Assembly: GCA_017562135.1 (NCBI GenBank)
Contig: QEYB01000093.1
Coordinates: 806,001-870,000, forward strand
Direction of reading: 5' to 3'
DNA length: 64,000 bases
Origin: Dipylidium caninum
Taxonomy: Eukaryota; Platyhelminthes; Cestoda; Cyclophyllidea; Dipylidiidae
Made by a program: the position numbers and the translations under genes. Numbering within the stretch: the first letter of the stretch is position 1; each line of letters starts with the position of its first letter. Under the pieces are notes generated by a model. That model saw only the letters and a program-made list of their open reading frames with translations, did not search any database and was not told the origin of the DNA. Below are positions 36,001 to 49,050 of this stretch, in pieces.

Positions 36001-39000
36001 CTTCTCTCGTTCCGTGGAGGCGTTGTGCATCGTCGGAGCATCTCCCAATCTCCAAAACAAGGTAATAAGGCTGGAGACATTCACTGGACATTCATCCGAT
36101 CTAGTCGTTTCAACAAGCTACTTATCGCTTTAATGGGGGGTTTGTTTACGATTTATGAGGCCAAAATTAAGGTATTTGATTGCTCGTGAACAAGAAAAGG
36201 CTCTACAAGCGGACCCTTTTGGAATACACGCCTTGACGTTGAGGCCTCCTCCTGATCTTTGGAGTATCGTCATTCCACAGCAGACAGAGTACGATTAATG
36301 CCAATTACGGTGGACTTGCTAAGCCTCTATGGCTGGAAAAGCGTCTGAGTGAGATCTCTTGTCCGCCATCGGCCCGGACATATTCGCGCGAAAGAATAGC
36401 GCACTGTGACAGGTGGATTTTGGTGAAAGTAGTTTTGTGAAGCAGTATCCAGTGCCCTCACCACCTCCTTCTCCAGCGTTTTCTATTCTGCCTATATCGG
36501 CCACTTTTTATCTCCGGTGCAAATTGCAAAATCCGTGATTTTTCACTCATGACATTATTCTAAACACCTTCGGTCCATTCAATAGCACCCGAGGTTCCTC
36601 GAGCGCACGTTTTCGTCTCCCGGCAGATGTTCAAACGCATATACTTGGAGAGACGGAGGACATCATCACTAGCATCGAGGTTGTGCTCCTACTTGTGCAT
36701 GGAGGTCGAAAGTCGAAGCAGTCGGCTGCTGTTGCGGTGGTCGGTGGATCAGTCTGGGTGGGGACATAGCAGCGCACTTGTCTGGCAGTCTCCTCACCCA
36801 GCGTTTGCCCACAAACCCCGGCAACGTGTCAGTCGTCCGTGGCCCCACCTGATGTGACCGGGGCCTGCCATGGGCACCTCACGAGACTCCTCGCTAAGGC
36901 GAGGTTGTGGACGAGGAACTGTTTAATCACGAACGCTTATCCTTGTAGCTGGGCCTAACTCCACTTCACCTGTCAGCGCAGAACGGTCACAAGCAGAGTG
37001 TTCGCTACCTCCTCTTCTTCGGGGCAGATGTCGGAGCCGCGGACAAGGTAATTCTGCCCACGACTTGGTCATTCGTCACTTAGTATGCACACTTTCATTG
37101 ACGCAGGAATGCCTTTCCTGGAAGTACATTAATCCAGTGTGAGGCCATTGCCACGCTGGCGCGACTTTGAGTGCTTGACGGCGATGCTTCCCCGGTAAAC
37201 TTGGCTGCGCGAACGCGTCCTCCCTCCTGAGGACCAACAGGGAGAGGTATTTCTGCAGGCGGGAGCTCAAAGACATAAAACAGACATTAGACTAGGCAAT
37301 CTCGCCTGCATACAGCTACGAAGCCACGTACACACCAGAAAAGTAAGGTATAAATCGCAGGGTGTGGCGTTTTTAGCGTCGGTATTGAGAAAAAAATGTG
37401 TGTTTCGTAAAGACTTGCCGATTCAACGCTCGAAGTCTGCAAACACACCCTGAAGTGTGTCGAGTGTTAAAAGGCCACAGTGGCAAGGGAAATGAGGAGA
37501 CGAGCAGAGCAATGACAGCTCCCCGTGTGGTCGCAGTTGGAGGCATGACTCCTTGGCTACGCAATGGGGCTCTGCGGAGCATCTCCCTGCCAAATTCTTG
37601 CTCAACACGGGCTTAAAACGACTTCTACCGCATTCAGCTGTATTGAGGCTGGAAAATCTTCTACTTGCCTAACCCGAAGGAGGGGCGATGTTAAGTATGA
37701 AAGAGAGAAAGTGAGATGAGGGGGATGGAGAAGCGAGTCGAACTGTTGAAACAGCGGCGGGCCTACCTAACTGAGCCTGAGCCGTGTGGTTGGGCAGCGT
37801 TTCCCCACCATCTGCCCCGTTATTAAAACCCTCAGTTGCGCGGCCCAACACCCCTTCGGTGTGCGGTGGCAGTGTGGCGGGAGCCCCGACAACACTCCCG
37901 TGACAGATGTGACAGGCTCCTCTAAATTGAATTTCCGCTCTGGTTTGAGGATGAGGTCGCCTTTTTTCTTTTTTTGCGCCATTACTGAGCGGACAGACGA
38001 ATTTGAGGTGATCGTAGCGGGGACCGAAAGATTCCATGCAGACTGCCACGAGCGCTCCCGTCCTCGTGATCCCCTTTCTCCTCGCCCTACGTCATTCGAC
38101 GTTTTATGAGCGACTTCCTCACGAAATTACGCCATTCCACTTAGTAGGTAAAATACAACATTTAGGAGTTTTTTTTTATACCCGAGGTAGAGCAGATGCT
38201 TTTGATTATACCGTTTGACAGAATTTTAATTAGCTAGGTTGTGGAGAAATGGAGGAGGAGGTTGTGTTGAGAGCGGGCAAAGTGACTGCGAGTGGCCGCA
38301 GAGGCGTAAACCGCCAGTCGTAAGGGCGGACTGATGTTTGGAGCCAGATATAAAAGCCTCGCCGGTCTATTCTCCCCCCATGGTGCAGAGGTGGGAGTTG
38401 AGGACCAATGGAGGGGATTAAGAGGTAGTAGCAAGGGACTCCTTCAACCAGGCTGTTCTCCTCCGGATCGTGTGTGACGTTGTCAGGTAGATGCAGCCAG
38501 TTCAGAAAGGCTGATCAAGAAAAGTTCTTGCCACACAGCGGATGTTTGCGCCGATCTGCGCAGAAGAGCCTCAGCACCGCCTAGCAGCGGCTCCGCGTTG
38601 TGGTTGTAGCAGTCGCCACGACCCGCAAATTGATTTGGCGGGTGAGCGGTGCCTCGACTCGGACCGTTCCTGTTAGAACAGGCTAATCACGGCAAAACCC
38701 CCTTCTCCGGCAAGTGAGGCACCTCAACGGCTACAAGCAATTTATTCCGAGGTTCACGTGCTTCTCTGATCACTCACATTCGTCTGCACTGCCCTGCTAG
38801 CCTCGCTGCTTACGCGAAAGGCGCGCACCGGAGAGGAAATGGGCTAGTTGACGTTGGTCCTAATTACGTTACTCGGTTTTGCGATTCAGAGAAAGTGAAA
38901 TCTTCCCCGTTTTCGACAATGGAACTGTTTGCAACAGTTAATTCCTTCACTAGAGTGTGTCGTTTGCCTTGTAGCACTTAAGAGCTCTGAGTCAGTTGGA

Positions 39001-42000
39001 AATCACTTTTGATTGGATCTACTACTTGCCATTCCTCACATTCGCTTGAATAACAATGGTCCTCTGAAGCAGACCGAGGAGTAGTGGCCTGAAAATGAGT
39101 GCGATGTTGACTGTGTGGCCGCCGGCGGCGTGAGCAGGCAGAGGATGGCGCGGCGAGCCAGTTTTAGTGGATGGGGAAGTCTCGGGGATGCTATGGGAGC
39201 ATCCTCACCTCCGTAGTCACGCATCTCTTCCCCGGGCGGTGTGGTCGCTCGAAAGACCGAGGCAAAATCACGATGTTTTCATCAGTCTAGTGCACCCCAA
39301 GCTTTTATCCCCAGCCCGTTTCCGAAGATTGGAAATGGTTCTAGGGCCAAAGTCGTTTCTGGTATCTTCGCTTCGCAGTGCCATCCGCTCAGTGATGAGG
39401 TGATTTGAAAAAAGACTAGAGGGGAACGCAAATCTTTGAAACCTCTTTGATCGCGGTATGTCTTTGTTTCACCCATTCACTCCGCAATATGCTAGTCCCA
39501 CAATGTAAGGACGGTTTTTTTTTTCATTTTGATCCTCTTGTGGACTAAACCGCTCACCACGAGGGCAATGCTTCCACCCTGGTAAGCAGTTCAAGCTGCT
39601 CGGTGGTGGATTCTTTGGTCGCAATCATTGCTTTGACCGGGGAGATAGGCACAAGGACCCCGTAGAGTAGCCTGTAGGCCGGTGGAAGCACTGCTAGAGT
39701 AGAGCCGATGGTAACTGCTCTAATCAGTGGTTGCTGTGGATTCATTGTGTCCTTGGAATTCTTTTCAGTTCGGAAACACTTGTCTCCACACAGCAACACG
39801 TTACGGACGTGGTGGTGCCGTGAAGATCCTCTTATCCGCATACGCGAGTGTTGCAGCAGTGAACCACAACTTGGATACACCGCTCCACATCGCAGCCTCG
39901 TTAAAGCGCACGAAACTCGCCCGGTACCTTCTCGCATTCAGTGCCAGCCGAGCGTCCGCATCACTCGTTTCCACACCAGTTCACACTGGCGGTGGAAGCC
40001 TGCGAAAAGCGTCTCCGTCCCCGGTGTCGTTGACGCCGGCCCAGGCCGTGCTGTGGATGCGCAACGCCCAGGGCGAAATACCCCTCGAAGTGGCTAAGCG
40101 ACGGACACGAAGTGGCAGCGGTGGAGCTCATAGCGACATGATTTCCTTCCTCCTCGATCAGATGAACGCAGTGGAACGCCGTTTGCGCTGCGAGAATGGC
40201 TCCTCTAAGCCCTTTGTTCACTCTTTTCTGAATGAGAGGCCTCCTCTATCCACGACGATTTCTGTCTCGCCCTACATGTCCAGCGATGTCATCTATTCGT
40301 CTTTGCGGAAGACGGCAGAATTTAAATTCCCATTTAAGGTACGTGCGTCCGCCCTTTCGTCCACCACCGAATGCAGCCGAGCACAGGCTGCCCTTCAACT
40401 GTCCCCCTCCCCCCGTGAAAGTTGCACAAACTAAACTCCTTCCGCCCAGACAAATTGTGTGCATCTTTACGGTGCTTCTATGTGGCTGATAGGCGATTTG
40501 CGAAGGCTTTAGGCTTGTTCAGCGAGGGCGATGCCATTTTGTCGCAATGGATTTCGGACTTCAAGCCATCCCACAATCAGCACTCGCGGTCGGACTCATT
40601 TACAGTGTGTTCGCAGTTCAACATTTCTTCGCATTTGATTCCCATTTACACTAATGAGGAAATTTACAACGCGTCAGGATAATTCGCCGTGACACGTAAA
40701 ACTGCGCAAAAAAAACGAATTTTAGAGGTTACTGGGGAATCATAAGAGGTGGAGGAGGATTTCATGGTTCGCAGGCCCACTTTGCCGCAATTTAACAACC
40801 CTCGAGGAAAGTTATTTCCCTTGTCAAACCCTCCAGCCCTGGCAGCGGTGATGCTGGTGGCTGCGACTGTCCCACAACAGTGGAGTTCACCATGCACCGA
40901 TGCTGTGGAGCGGAGAGAATTAGGACTGGCTTAAGACCGCGACTCCCAAGTATTCAGTGCTGCCACTTTCCGGGGCGTCGCGATGGATTGGGGATGATTC
41001 ACCAATCACCAGACAGTTGCTGGGCATTAACCACACCCGCAATCTCCAGGAGAATCGTCAGACTCTCCGGTTAGTTTCTTCTTCTCCCACCCTTCGTCCA
41101 ACAAAACCCTTCAGCGTTTACGCGTTTTGTCTGCCCTCAAAGCGGTTCACACTGGGGCGGAGCCGAGGCCACAGCGGTTGTAACGCCTTCAACCCGCAGA
41201 GAGTGGAACTGAACTAAGCCGAGGTTGAAACTGATGCATGGGGAATAAAAAGTCAAAGGGGCCCTCGCTTTATCGCACCTACGAAATAATTTCACTACAG
41301 AGAAGAACGTTTGCCTTCCGTTGACTTTTAGAATCGTAATTTGTCCACGACTCAGCCAACGATGGAGCCGGCGGGCATGACAAGCCCGGATGAGCAAGGG
41401 CATCAGAAGATCGCACCGATGAAACCGCCTCAAGTGGTAAGATTCGCCACGCCGCCTTCCTTCTATGTTGCACAAGCGCGAAATGACGTGGGCGGGTCGG
41501 CACTTAAAGGTGAAGAAGCAGTGTGCACCGAGGCGTGGCAGGTGAGGCACAAACAGCCACACCGCCCAGCACGCAAAGGTGCTTCCGGCCTTCTCAGAAG
41601 GCGGTCTGGGGCAGGGGCTTGTCGCGTCGTGTTGAGGAGCTCGTGGAGCACATTTGTGACGTTGATTGAAACCACATTTCTCGACCACACAATAAGTCTA
41701 AAGTAGCCACGGCACTTCAAGCCGCTATGGGGATAGAATTGTTGTCGTACTCAGGTCTTAGTAATGCCTAACCAACACCATTTCCTCATGCCCTCCTGAG
41801 AGTATTCAAAAGTTCTTTTGTGAGGTACGGGACGCACCTACGAGCCATCTTTCCAGTGATGCCTTGAGCTACCTGCCTTCCCTCCCAGCAGAATCTCCTT
41901 GCTAAAAAGAGACCGTTGACATCCTTTTTACCGCCCCATTATTTCCTATCTGTGGCAGAAAATGACCCCCTTCAGGTTTGTGGGTAAAAGAAGCAATCCG

Positions 42001-45000
42001 GTTTGATGGTTGGGCAATTTTTACACCCTATGAGATACGCCCTTTTTCGTGGCTTGTTGGGCGGTTCTACTCCATCCCGAATTAGTCGACGCGACTGGTT
42101 CGATTTGGATGGTTTTTGGAGTAGCAGCTCTTCACGATACCACCACCGTCTCGCCTTTTCGGTCGGCTGTGGGACACTGTGAAATCCGCCTCCGGCCCCA
42201 CAAAGCGCGTCCCGGCTGCCTGAAGTTACCTGAAGGCGAGTCGTGGCACCCAAATGTTAGTCCGCCCGAGCGATGCGAACAAATACCACATCACCTTTCA
42301 GCACATTTGCTGACGTATTGCAATATTTTCGAAGAATAAATTGTACAAAAATTACCGCCCGGTTGCCCAAATGGGGCGTGGAAGATGATTCTGCAACTCT
42401 CCGTCGAGATCTTCGCGAGCACAAAGCGAGTATCCAGACTCAGGGCCCGGCGTGGCTCGTAGGCCCGAAGAGGAGCCAAATTAGTTCCGTGTGGCCATTA
42501 GCATACGTCATGGAATTCCAAAGTCACTACTCTAAAGACATGGCAAATGAATTTAGAGTGTCTCATTACAGCAAAATGACAAGCCGTTGGGGCGAAATTC
42601 CGGCGATTTGTGAGGCGGATTCATTTGCATGCTCTTCTCCAGGTGCCAGGCGGTACGGCGCTCCAGTCGGCCTCTTCTGAGCAGAACACCCAATTGGCAG
42701 CTCCGTGTGCGGATGGCGCCGTGGCAGGACAGTCGAGTTACTTCTCGGGCGCTCTCAAGACCAAATCCCGATTCTTTGGACTCACGCTTTTGAGAGGTCT
42801 CTTCAAGAAGCAACACGTAAGCCTTTCCTCGGTCGGCAGTAGAGGGCCATTCCCTCAGCCCTGGTCGAATCACTAAGCTGATACGAACCTTTTTGAGGAC
42901 TGAGCAAATTCAGCCATGCCAACTGAATTTCCCGGCGACTTCACTTTCCGAGTGTCGCCTCCCCTGCAACAGATGGTGGAGTCCGAGGAAACCACACGGA
43001 TTGCAGTGGGCTCAAATGGGAAATAGCCAAAGGGAGGCCTCAGGTGGGAGTCATTTCCTGATGGAGCTTCGGACACGGGAATGTCCGAGTAATTTGTGAG
43101 GCCGCCTTTGTTCACCTCAGATGAGTCAGTTTAATCATTAGCAGTGAGGAAAGCGGATGATTCGTCAAACCGCTTTCCTCAGCCGGTTTTCCACCACGTC
43201 GAGCTGACACGGGCCTTGTGACACCCTCGCGGTTGAAATGGTCTTTTTCGGCGCACGGATCATTGTCTAGGCCTCTGGAAATGGCGCAGAGCCGCAAAAC
43301 ACGCATAAGCCCAACCTCAGCAGCCGTGTCGGAAGGTCCTCTTGGCAATCCCATCGACAGTCTTGCCGATGCATTGAGAAACAATTTTGGTAGTTGGCTA
43401 CTGTGTGTGTGAACATGATTTTATCTGGCACAGAAGAAGACGGACGTTTCAGTGCGGACGGGCGCAATGAAAAGGTCGGAAAGTAGCCAACTGCAGGGGT
43501 CCGAAGTCTCCAAACTTCTAGCGAAAACTGAAAACCTTGGCCCAAAGATGCCCGCCTCGGTTTCAATGTCGGGAGCATTTAATGACTCGCATTCTTCCTC
43601 ACTCACCGGCAGAAGCGTCGTGGGAGATGTAAGTGAATGTCCTCCCTCTCATTAAATCACCCGACGACTTACTTCTTCCTTGCACCCCACCGGATCGTCA
43701 ACCCTCGTTTCAATCGCCTCTCCATGGACAGAGGCTAACATGAAATGACGAGCAACATCTTGAAAGCATATTTATTTTTTCTTCGAGGTGCATTTTCCCC
43801 TGAATTTGACTTCTTTTGTTCAAAGTGAGTCCTCGGAAGTGAGCGTTCACTGACGAGTTATAATGAAACTGCAGCAGTTTAAGTGGCGTAGGCTCGCTCA
43901 AGTTGCTCGAGAGGTGAAGCCTCCTCGATCCTTTCTTCTTAAGTGCTCTCCTCGAAAGTGTGCTTATGCCGTCTGCGTTCAGATCCTGAACAGGCAGGCG
44001 AGTTAATTTTGTCGAGCGGAAATGCTTGTGCAACGGTCAAGTGTGTGCAGAGAAGTTGCTCGACGATTATAGGAGGATCTGGCGCAGTATTGCGTTGAAA
44101 GGGAATGTGGTAGTTGCAGTTCATGAAGCTCTCACAGTCCATGAGGCTTCAATTCGACTTCGCAGCTCTCTCTACCACTTACCATTTAATCTGTTTATTC
44201 ATTTTTGCTTTAGACGAGCGTGTCGGTTGACGAGGCGTTGCAGCACAGTTTCCTCTGTCGCCCTCAGCCATTATCTTTGCCCCAAAACAATGGCAACACC
44301 TCAGTCGATCTGGGCAGTCTTCGGCTGCCCGAGGGGATCACGACAAGCAGCTGCGATGAGCGAGGCGTGGGCCCACCTCAGCCCTCCGCCGCAATCCTCC
44401 GCTCCCGTCCTGCCGTCCTCGTCCCCCTCGCCGGCGACGAGGGCCCCGGCGGGGCAGTCCGAGACGCCGGCGGTGTCGGAGGGGGCAACGAGCGCGCTCG
44501 GCCACGGCTCGGCGTACGTTTCGACCTCGATGCCAAGGAGAATGCAAACGCCACACCCTCCCCCCCCGTACACGGTCGCCAATTGTCAGTGCAGTTGTAC
44601 CGTGATTTAGCTGGCAATTTGAAGAAGGTACACCAGTGCCACTTCACTACCTCATATGCCGTTTCTGGCCCATTACAGCGGCTTGTGACACATTTCGGGG
44701 CTGACAATCGCAGAAAGGCACGATTCGAGGGCAATACACTCTATTTACGATGGTTAAAAGTTCTTGCAAGACGTCGACTGCACCAAAACAAACACGAATT
44801 GCGACATTGTCACATGGGGCTTTCTCTTGTGGTGCTTGACGTGGTGACATAGGAGAAAGGCGAGTTATTAGGAGGAGGAGGAGGAGGAGGAGGCACAACG
44901 GCTGACGGCTTCGCAGTCTCGACAAGACACGGAGGCCGGTGCACTCCTATCAAGGACACTTTCCTCCCATTTACACGCCTTTAGGTTGGTAGTAGGCCGG

Positions 45001-48000
45001 AGGAAGAGTTAAAAGGACGACAAAACCTCGGGAGGGAGTGTGAGTTCAGGATTGTCACTGGCCCCCCTCATCTTCCTAAATGGGGTCGACTAGTGCGTGC
45101 AACAAACAACGGTGGACAGGCGCTTTTACGCTTCATGTTACACTAATTAGTGGACTGCACCACGTCGGAGCGCCCTCGCGGTGCCGCTTCTCCGCCAACT
45201 GATTCCCTGCCCCACTGGAAACGTGACCAACGTTACTCGACATCCTCTGCTTTGGAGGCATAGGAAATTGCTAAAAGCGAAAGAATATGACTTTCCTCTA
45301 TGGCGAGTGAGGGCCAGCTGTGCCCGAGAGCGAGGATTTCTTTTTCATTGTCTGTGAATGCACTCTGCCATGGAAACTTCCCAGCAATGTAGAGCGTAAA
45401 ATGTTGTCTTTGGCCCCCCACGCTCCCGCTCGGCATGGGCCACTTGGAACAGAAATATCGCTTGTAAATCTCCCTGCAATAATAAACTCTTTCACCGAGT
45501 GTAAGGAGGCGAAGTCGCCCTCAAGTATTTAGCAAGCTCTCACCACAGCGTTTGTTCTTGTCTCATTCCGATGAGGTTCAACATTATTCCATGACCTTTT
45601 TAACACCTTTTTCACTAACCACTTTTTCCACGACTGTTGCTGTCTTCGTTGAAGGGCTTTAATCGGTCGCTTGGTCAACCAATTTTGCCTCGAATCTCCC
45701 TTCAACTTAGCACTTTTCCTTACACTAGGCTCTAATCACATCATCACTCCGCCTGTTGTGCTACCTGAGAGCGGCTATATTGCTGAGAAATGCATAATAC
45801 AAACGTACGGTCTGCTGCACTGAAAATTCACTTTCATTTCGGCGAAGGAGGCATGTAGAAGTGGGAAATGGAAGGGCTTTTGCCACTGGGCCTCGGGAGC
45901 GAACATCAGTGCATTTTGCCCTGCAGACTGCGTTTTTTATGGGAACAGGCGCGCTTTGCCAAGCTGTTGGTGATCTGAGCCCCACTTACCTCTGATTCAT
46001 GTCAGAACAGTGTGAAGCTTTGTCCTGACAGCAGTGTGCCCCATGGATTATCATCCAGCCTCTTTGTCCCCCGCTTCGGGCGTGCCTAATTCCTCTACTG
46101 GGAACGGTATTTCACCTCTACGCGGTGACCACTGATGAGAAGGTGGAAGTATAAGAGAGACTCATTCTTTCCCACTTGTGTAATGACAAGGGGAGGAGCA
46201 GTGAACTTGAGCTATTTCTTCAATCAAATGTAGCCAGCTTCTTTAGTTCAATTTTAGCAGTGGACTCGAGTGTTATGATCTTCCGCAATAAAAAAACGCA
46301 ATATTTACTTCATTTATACTTCTATCCACAACCGAATTTCCTTCTGCTGACCACGATATTGGGAGACGAAGCTGGGCCCTTCTCGTTCCCCCGACGCGCT
46401 GTCACTCCGCCGCTCTGCGGAAGTAGCACAGCGTCTTAACTTTCGGTTGGTTCAAATTTAGGGTCTCGCCGGTTCCCCCTCCGGATGCAACTGCGTTCAA
46501 CGCCAAACTGACTACTTCGCCGGGAAGGTGGCTGATTTTGTGCCCTGCACCAGTCACAGCTACCTCGATTTTCGGGCGTCCATGACAGACCTTCGGAATC
46601 CCGTGAGTGAACGTTGTACCGTTGCCGATATGATCCTTCAGCTCTGAACTCAAGCGCCCACCGGGTGATGATATCAAAGATTAGTGGCTAATTGTCCATT
46701 TTCTGCCAGACGGGGGGTCGCATCACTCACAATTTCATGAGTCACAAATTTGCACCCATTTTTTTATTGGTCATGTGATCAGTCACCACCGCCGGGACGG
46801 TAAAGGACATTCAAAATCGGAGCCCGCTAATGAATTTAAGGAGGAGGGAACCCCGAGGCGGTGCATGACTGTCAGCCGTACATTGTGAGGCGAGAGGGCA
46901 TATAAGTAGAAGCGCAAAATTTGTCGTAATTGTAAAAATGAAGACGCGAAATAAAAATCTGTCGCTTCCAGAATGTGCGGGGAAACAAGAAGCCGCGTGG
47001 CGGTAGGGGCGTGACAAAGTTGGCGACTGTCGCTGCTGCCGATGCCGAGCAGTGGATGCGTTCGCGCTCGGACGAATCCCTCTCCGTCGGTGCCCAAATA
47101 AACACCATCCCTTCGGCCGGGGAGACACCCTCGAGGGCGGCGTCTAGGCTGACAACGACAGGGGCAATGGCGGAAAAGTCGCAGTCTTCTGCCCTGCCCG
47201 CCGACGCGTGCGTACAAACCTCCAACGGCCGATCGGCCTCCGCGATCTACGAGGTAATACTGGCTTGTCCACCCATACTCCGTCACTTCCGAGATCGAAA
47301 GCCCCGCTAAACGCGTTCACATTGTGACTGTTAGCGATTTGCCTCCTCTTCCGCAGTTTGTTTGCAATGGGGACAACGAATTCGACTAATTAAGTTGTCT
47401 CTGTAGGATGGCACGTGTGATGCGATTGAATGTTGACACTCGAGGGGGATGCTCTTTGGCAGACTAGCAGGAAACGGCAAAGAGAAAGATTTGCAATAAT
47501 CGCATCTTTTCTTTTTTTAACCTTCTTATAGGATGTTTCCGGATGGCCTGTGAATGGACACGAAGAAAAGCCCATGTTAAGTAGCCAAGCGGAGCCGCCG
47601 ACCTTGACCCTCCATCAGAAGATGTCAAAGTTAGTGTCAATCTTGATTCTCTCCTTGGAAGGCGTGGTTTTGAGGGAGAGTTTAAGCCTCCACGTCGTAT
47701 GAGTCCCGCCTCTGGGGGCCTTGGCGTCATGCGGTAACCGCAATACCAGAAACGGAGAGGAGGAGGGTTACCGTAAGAGGCCAAATCGGGGTATGAAGCA
47801 CACACTCCTGCCTGACTTATTTGCCAGTGATGTGACGGTCTCCGCTGGAGTCACATCGCACCGCGTTCTAACTCTGACCGCTTTGGGTGTGACGAGGAGC
47901 CGGAGCAGAGTGACTCAATTTGCCGCCAGAGGGCCGTCACCGCTCTTCTCCGGTAGTGCGAGGATTCACACGCAGAGTTTGTCGTCCGCCCTCCGTGCCA

Positions 48001-48925
48001 CCTAAACGATGGCGCGAAGCCACACCTTTGCTGGCATGAATATTGCATACTCTTCACGTCGTGGAATGGCCCACACGAGCATTAAGTCGCTGGCCCAGTG
48101 GGAAACACCACTGGCTCCCGATGCAGGCCGCCTCGAGGTTCCCATATTCTAATCAACGTCGCATCAAATTTACCATTCTAAAAGTGCTGCAAACACATGT
48201 GAAGAAATGGCACTTTCCTGAGTCAAAATACACCCTCGTCAACAGTTCAGTGATACCGAAAATCAACTGACACTCGGAAGCAGTGGGTGCATTAAGTCAA
48301 ATGGGTTGATGTACATTTGTTTACGTTATCTTTTCCAACAATACTCGACAATCACCGCGCAAAAAGCAAATAGTAGATTTCGATGACAAATTTTATGAGT
48401 GCTTTTTAAAAAAGCAATAAAGGATTCTAGGTCTCTCGAACTTAATGGCTTTTAAGCATCTCAATTAGTAACAAAGTATATACATCTTCAAAAAACGATT
48501 GCACAACCAGAAGGAGGACTTTATTAAAAGTTTTTCTTTCGTAAACGGTAATTTTTGCTGGATTGAGGATACATTAAGTCCCTCTTGGCAAAACTCCTTT
48601 GTTCATGTACACACTTTCTCTCTGCTACACAGTTCTTTAAAGGCGAATTTCCCCCTTCCTTACCGCACATTCGCTCCTGTTTCCTGTTTATTTTTCGGTT
48701 AGATCAAAAAGTTACAGCGGACAAATGGCTGCTGCGGTCACTGCCAAGATGACAACGACACAGGGGACCAATGTGGGTGTACTCAATACTGGAATGACCC
48801 GGAGATTGACCGAGGAGAGTCCGCTTTACATGTCTTGCCGCAACATTGACGGGAAGATGGGCCTCTCTTTAGGACCCCTCATCTCGGCTATTCCCACCGT
48901 CATGCCGACAAATGGGACTCGGTGA
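30019..48925 (+). CDS. ANKRD6: Ankyrin-repeat protein of the ANKRD6/diversin/Diego family (14 exons)
   Basis: Diversin/Diego proteins act with Dishevelled in Wnt and planar-polarity signalling. Exons: 30019-30123, 30418-30519, 31184-31285, 35963-36061, 36949-37047, 39769-40338, 41332-41436, 42643-42816, 43434-43628, 44214-44627, 46462-46602, 46972-47253, 47585-47733, 48703-48925; total 2760 nt, 919 aa. Ankyrin repeats fill residues 1 to about 233, the clearest being TALHKAASAGHREVIHFLI, SPLHEAASKGFSRSV, TPLHLSAQNGHKQSV, TCLHTATRYGRGGAV and TPLHIAASLKRTKLA. An eighth, degenerate repeat (about 267-300, GEIPLEVAKRR) follows a Ser-rich insertion. The repeat order matches diversin, including the TCLH repeat with its extended ILLSAYASV helix. 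Residues after 300 are low complexity. I did not find the C-terminal coiled coil of vertebrate diversin. The acceptor of exon 13 (gttaagtag) lacks a good pyrimidine tract, but phases agree on both sides. Confidence 0.85.
31286..35962 (+). other. Ankyrin-gene intron 3 (4.7 kb)
   Basis: The intron separates the third and fourth repeat exons. It is GC-richer than the left of the window, and open frames therefore occur on both strands at the same places (32239-34892). None has a family match, splice support or a unique frame, so I call no gene here. Confidence 0.5.
37048..39768 (+). other. Ankyrin-gene intron 5 (2.7 kb)
   Basis: The intron lies between repeat exons 5 and 6. No gene, RNA or clear repeat was recognised. 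Confidence 0.5.
44627..46461 (+). other. Ankyrin-gene intron 10 (1.8 kb)
   Basis: The intron begins at gtacac (44628) and ends at caaatttag. It contains the trinucleotide array at 44870 and no supported coding sequence. Confidence 0.5.
44870..44893. repeat. (AGG)8 microsatellite
   Basis: About eight uninterrupted AGG units lie in intron 10 of the ankyrin gene, a candidate length-polymorphic marker. Confidence 0.85.
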
Positions 48926-49044
48926 CAGGCAGACTAGCAGTAGTCTTCCGTTAGGGCGATTTTGAGATCAAATTGCATTTCCCCTTTCCGAACATCCCCA
49001 GGGCATATTGTGTAAATACATACGAGTTTCTGTGACTTGAATTA

Positions 49045-49050
49045 AATAAA
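49045..49050 (+). terminator. Poly(A) signal of the ankyrin gene
   Basis: AATAAA lies 120 nt after the stop codon of the last ankyrin-gene exon and supports that exon as terminal. Confidence 0.65.

Noticed and set aside
38600..38670. GC-rich segment with tRNA-like stretches
   Set aside because: I could not form a complete cloverleaf with A and B boxes, so no tRNA is called. No convincing tRNA was found elsewhere in the window.
40948..41072. Candidate exon reading YSVLPLSGASRWIGDD between ankyrin-gene exons 6 and 7
   Set aside because: The frame looks protein-like and ends at a fair donor, but its phase (2) does not fit the following exon (phase 0), while exons 6 and 7 join directly in frame without it.
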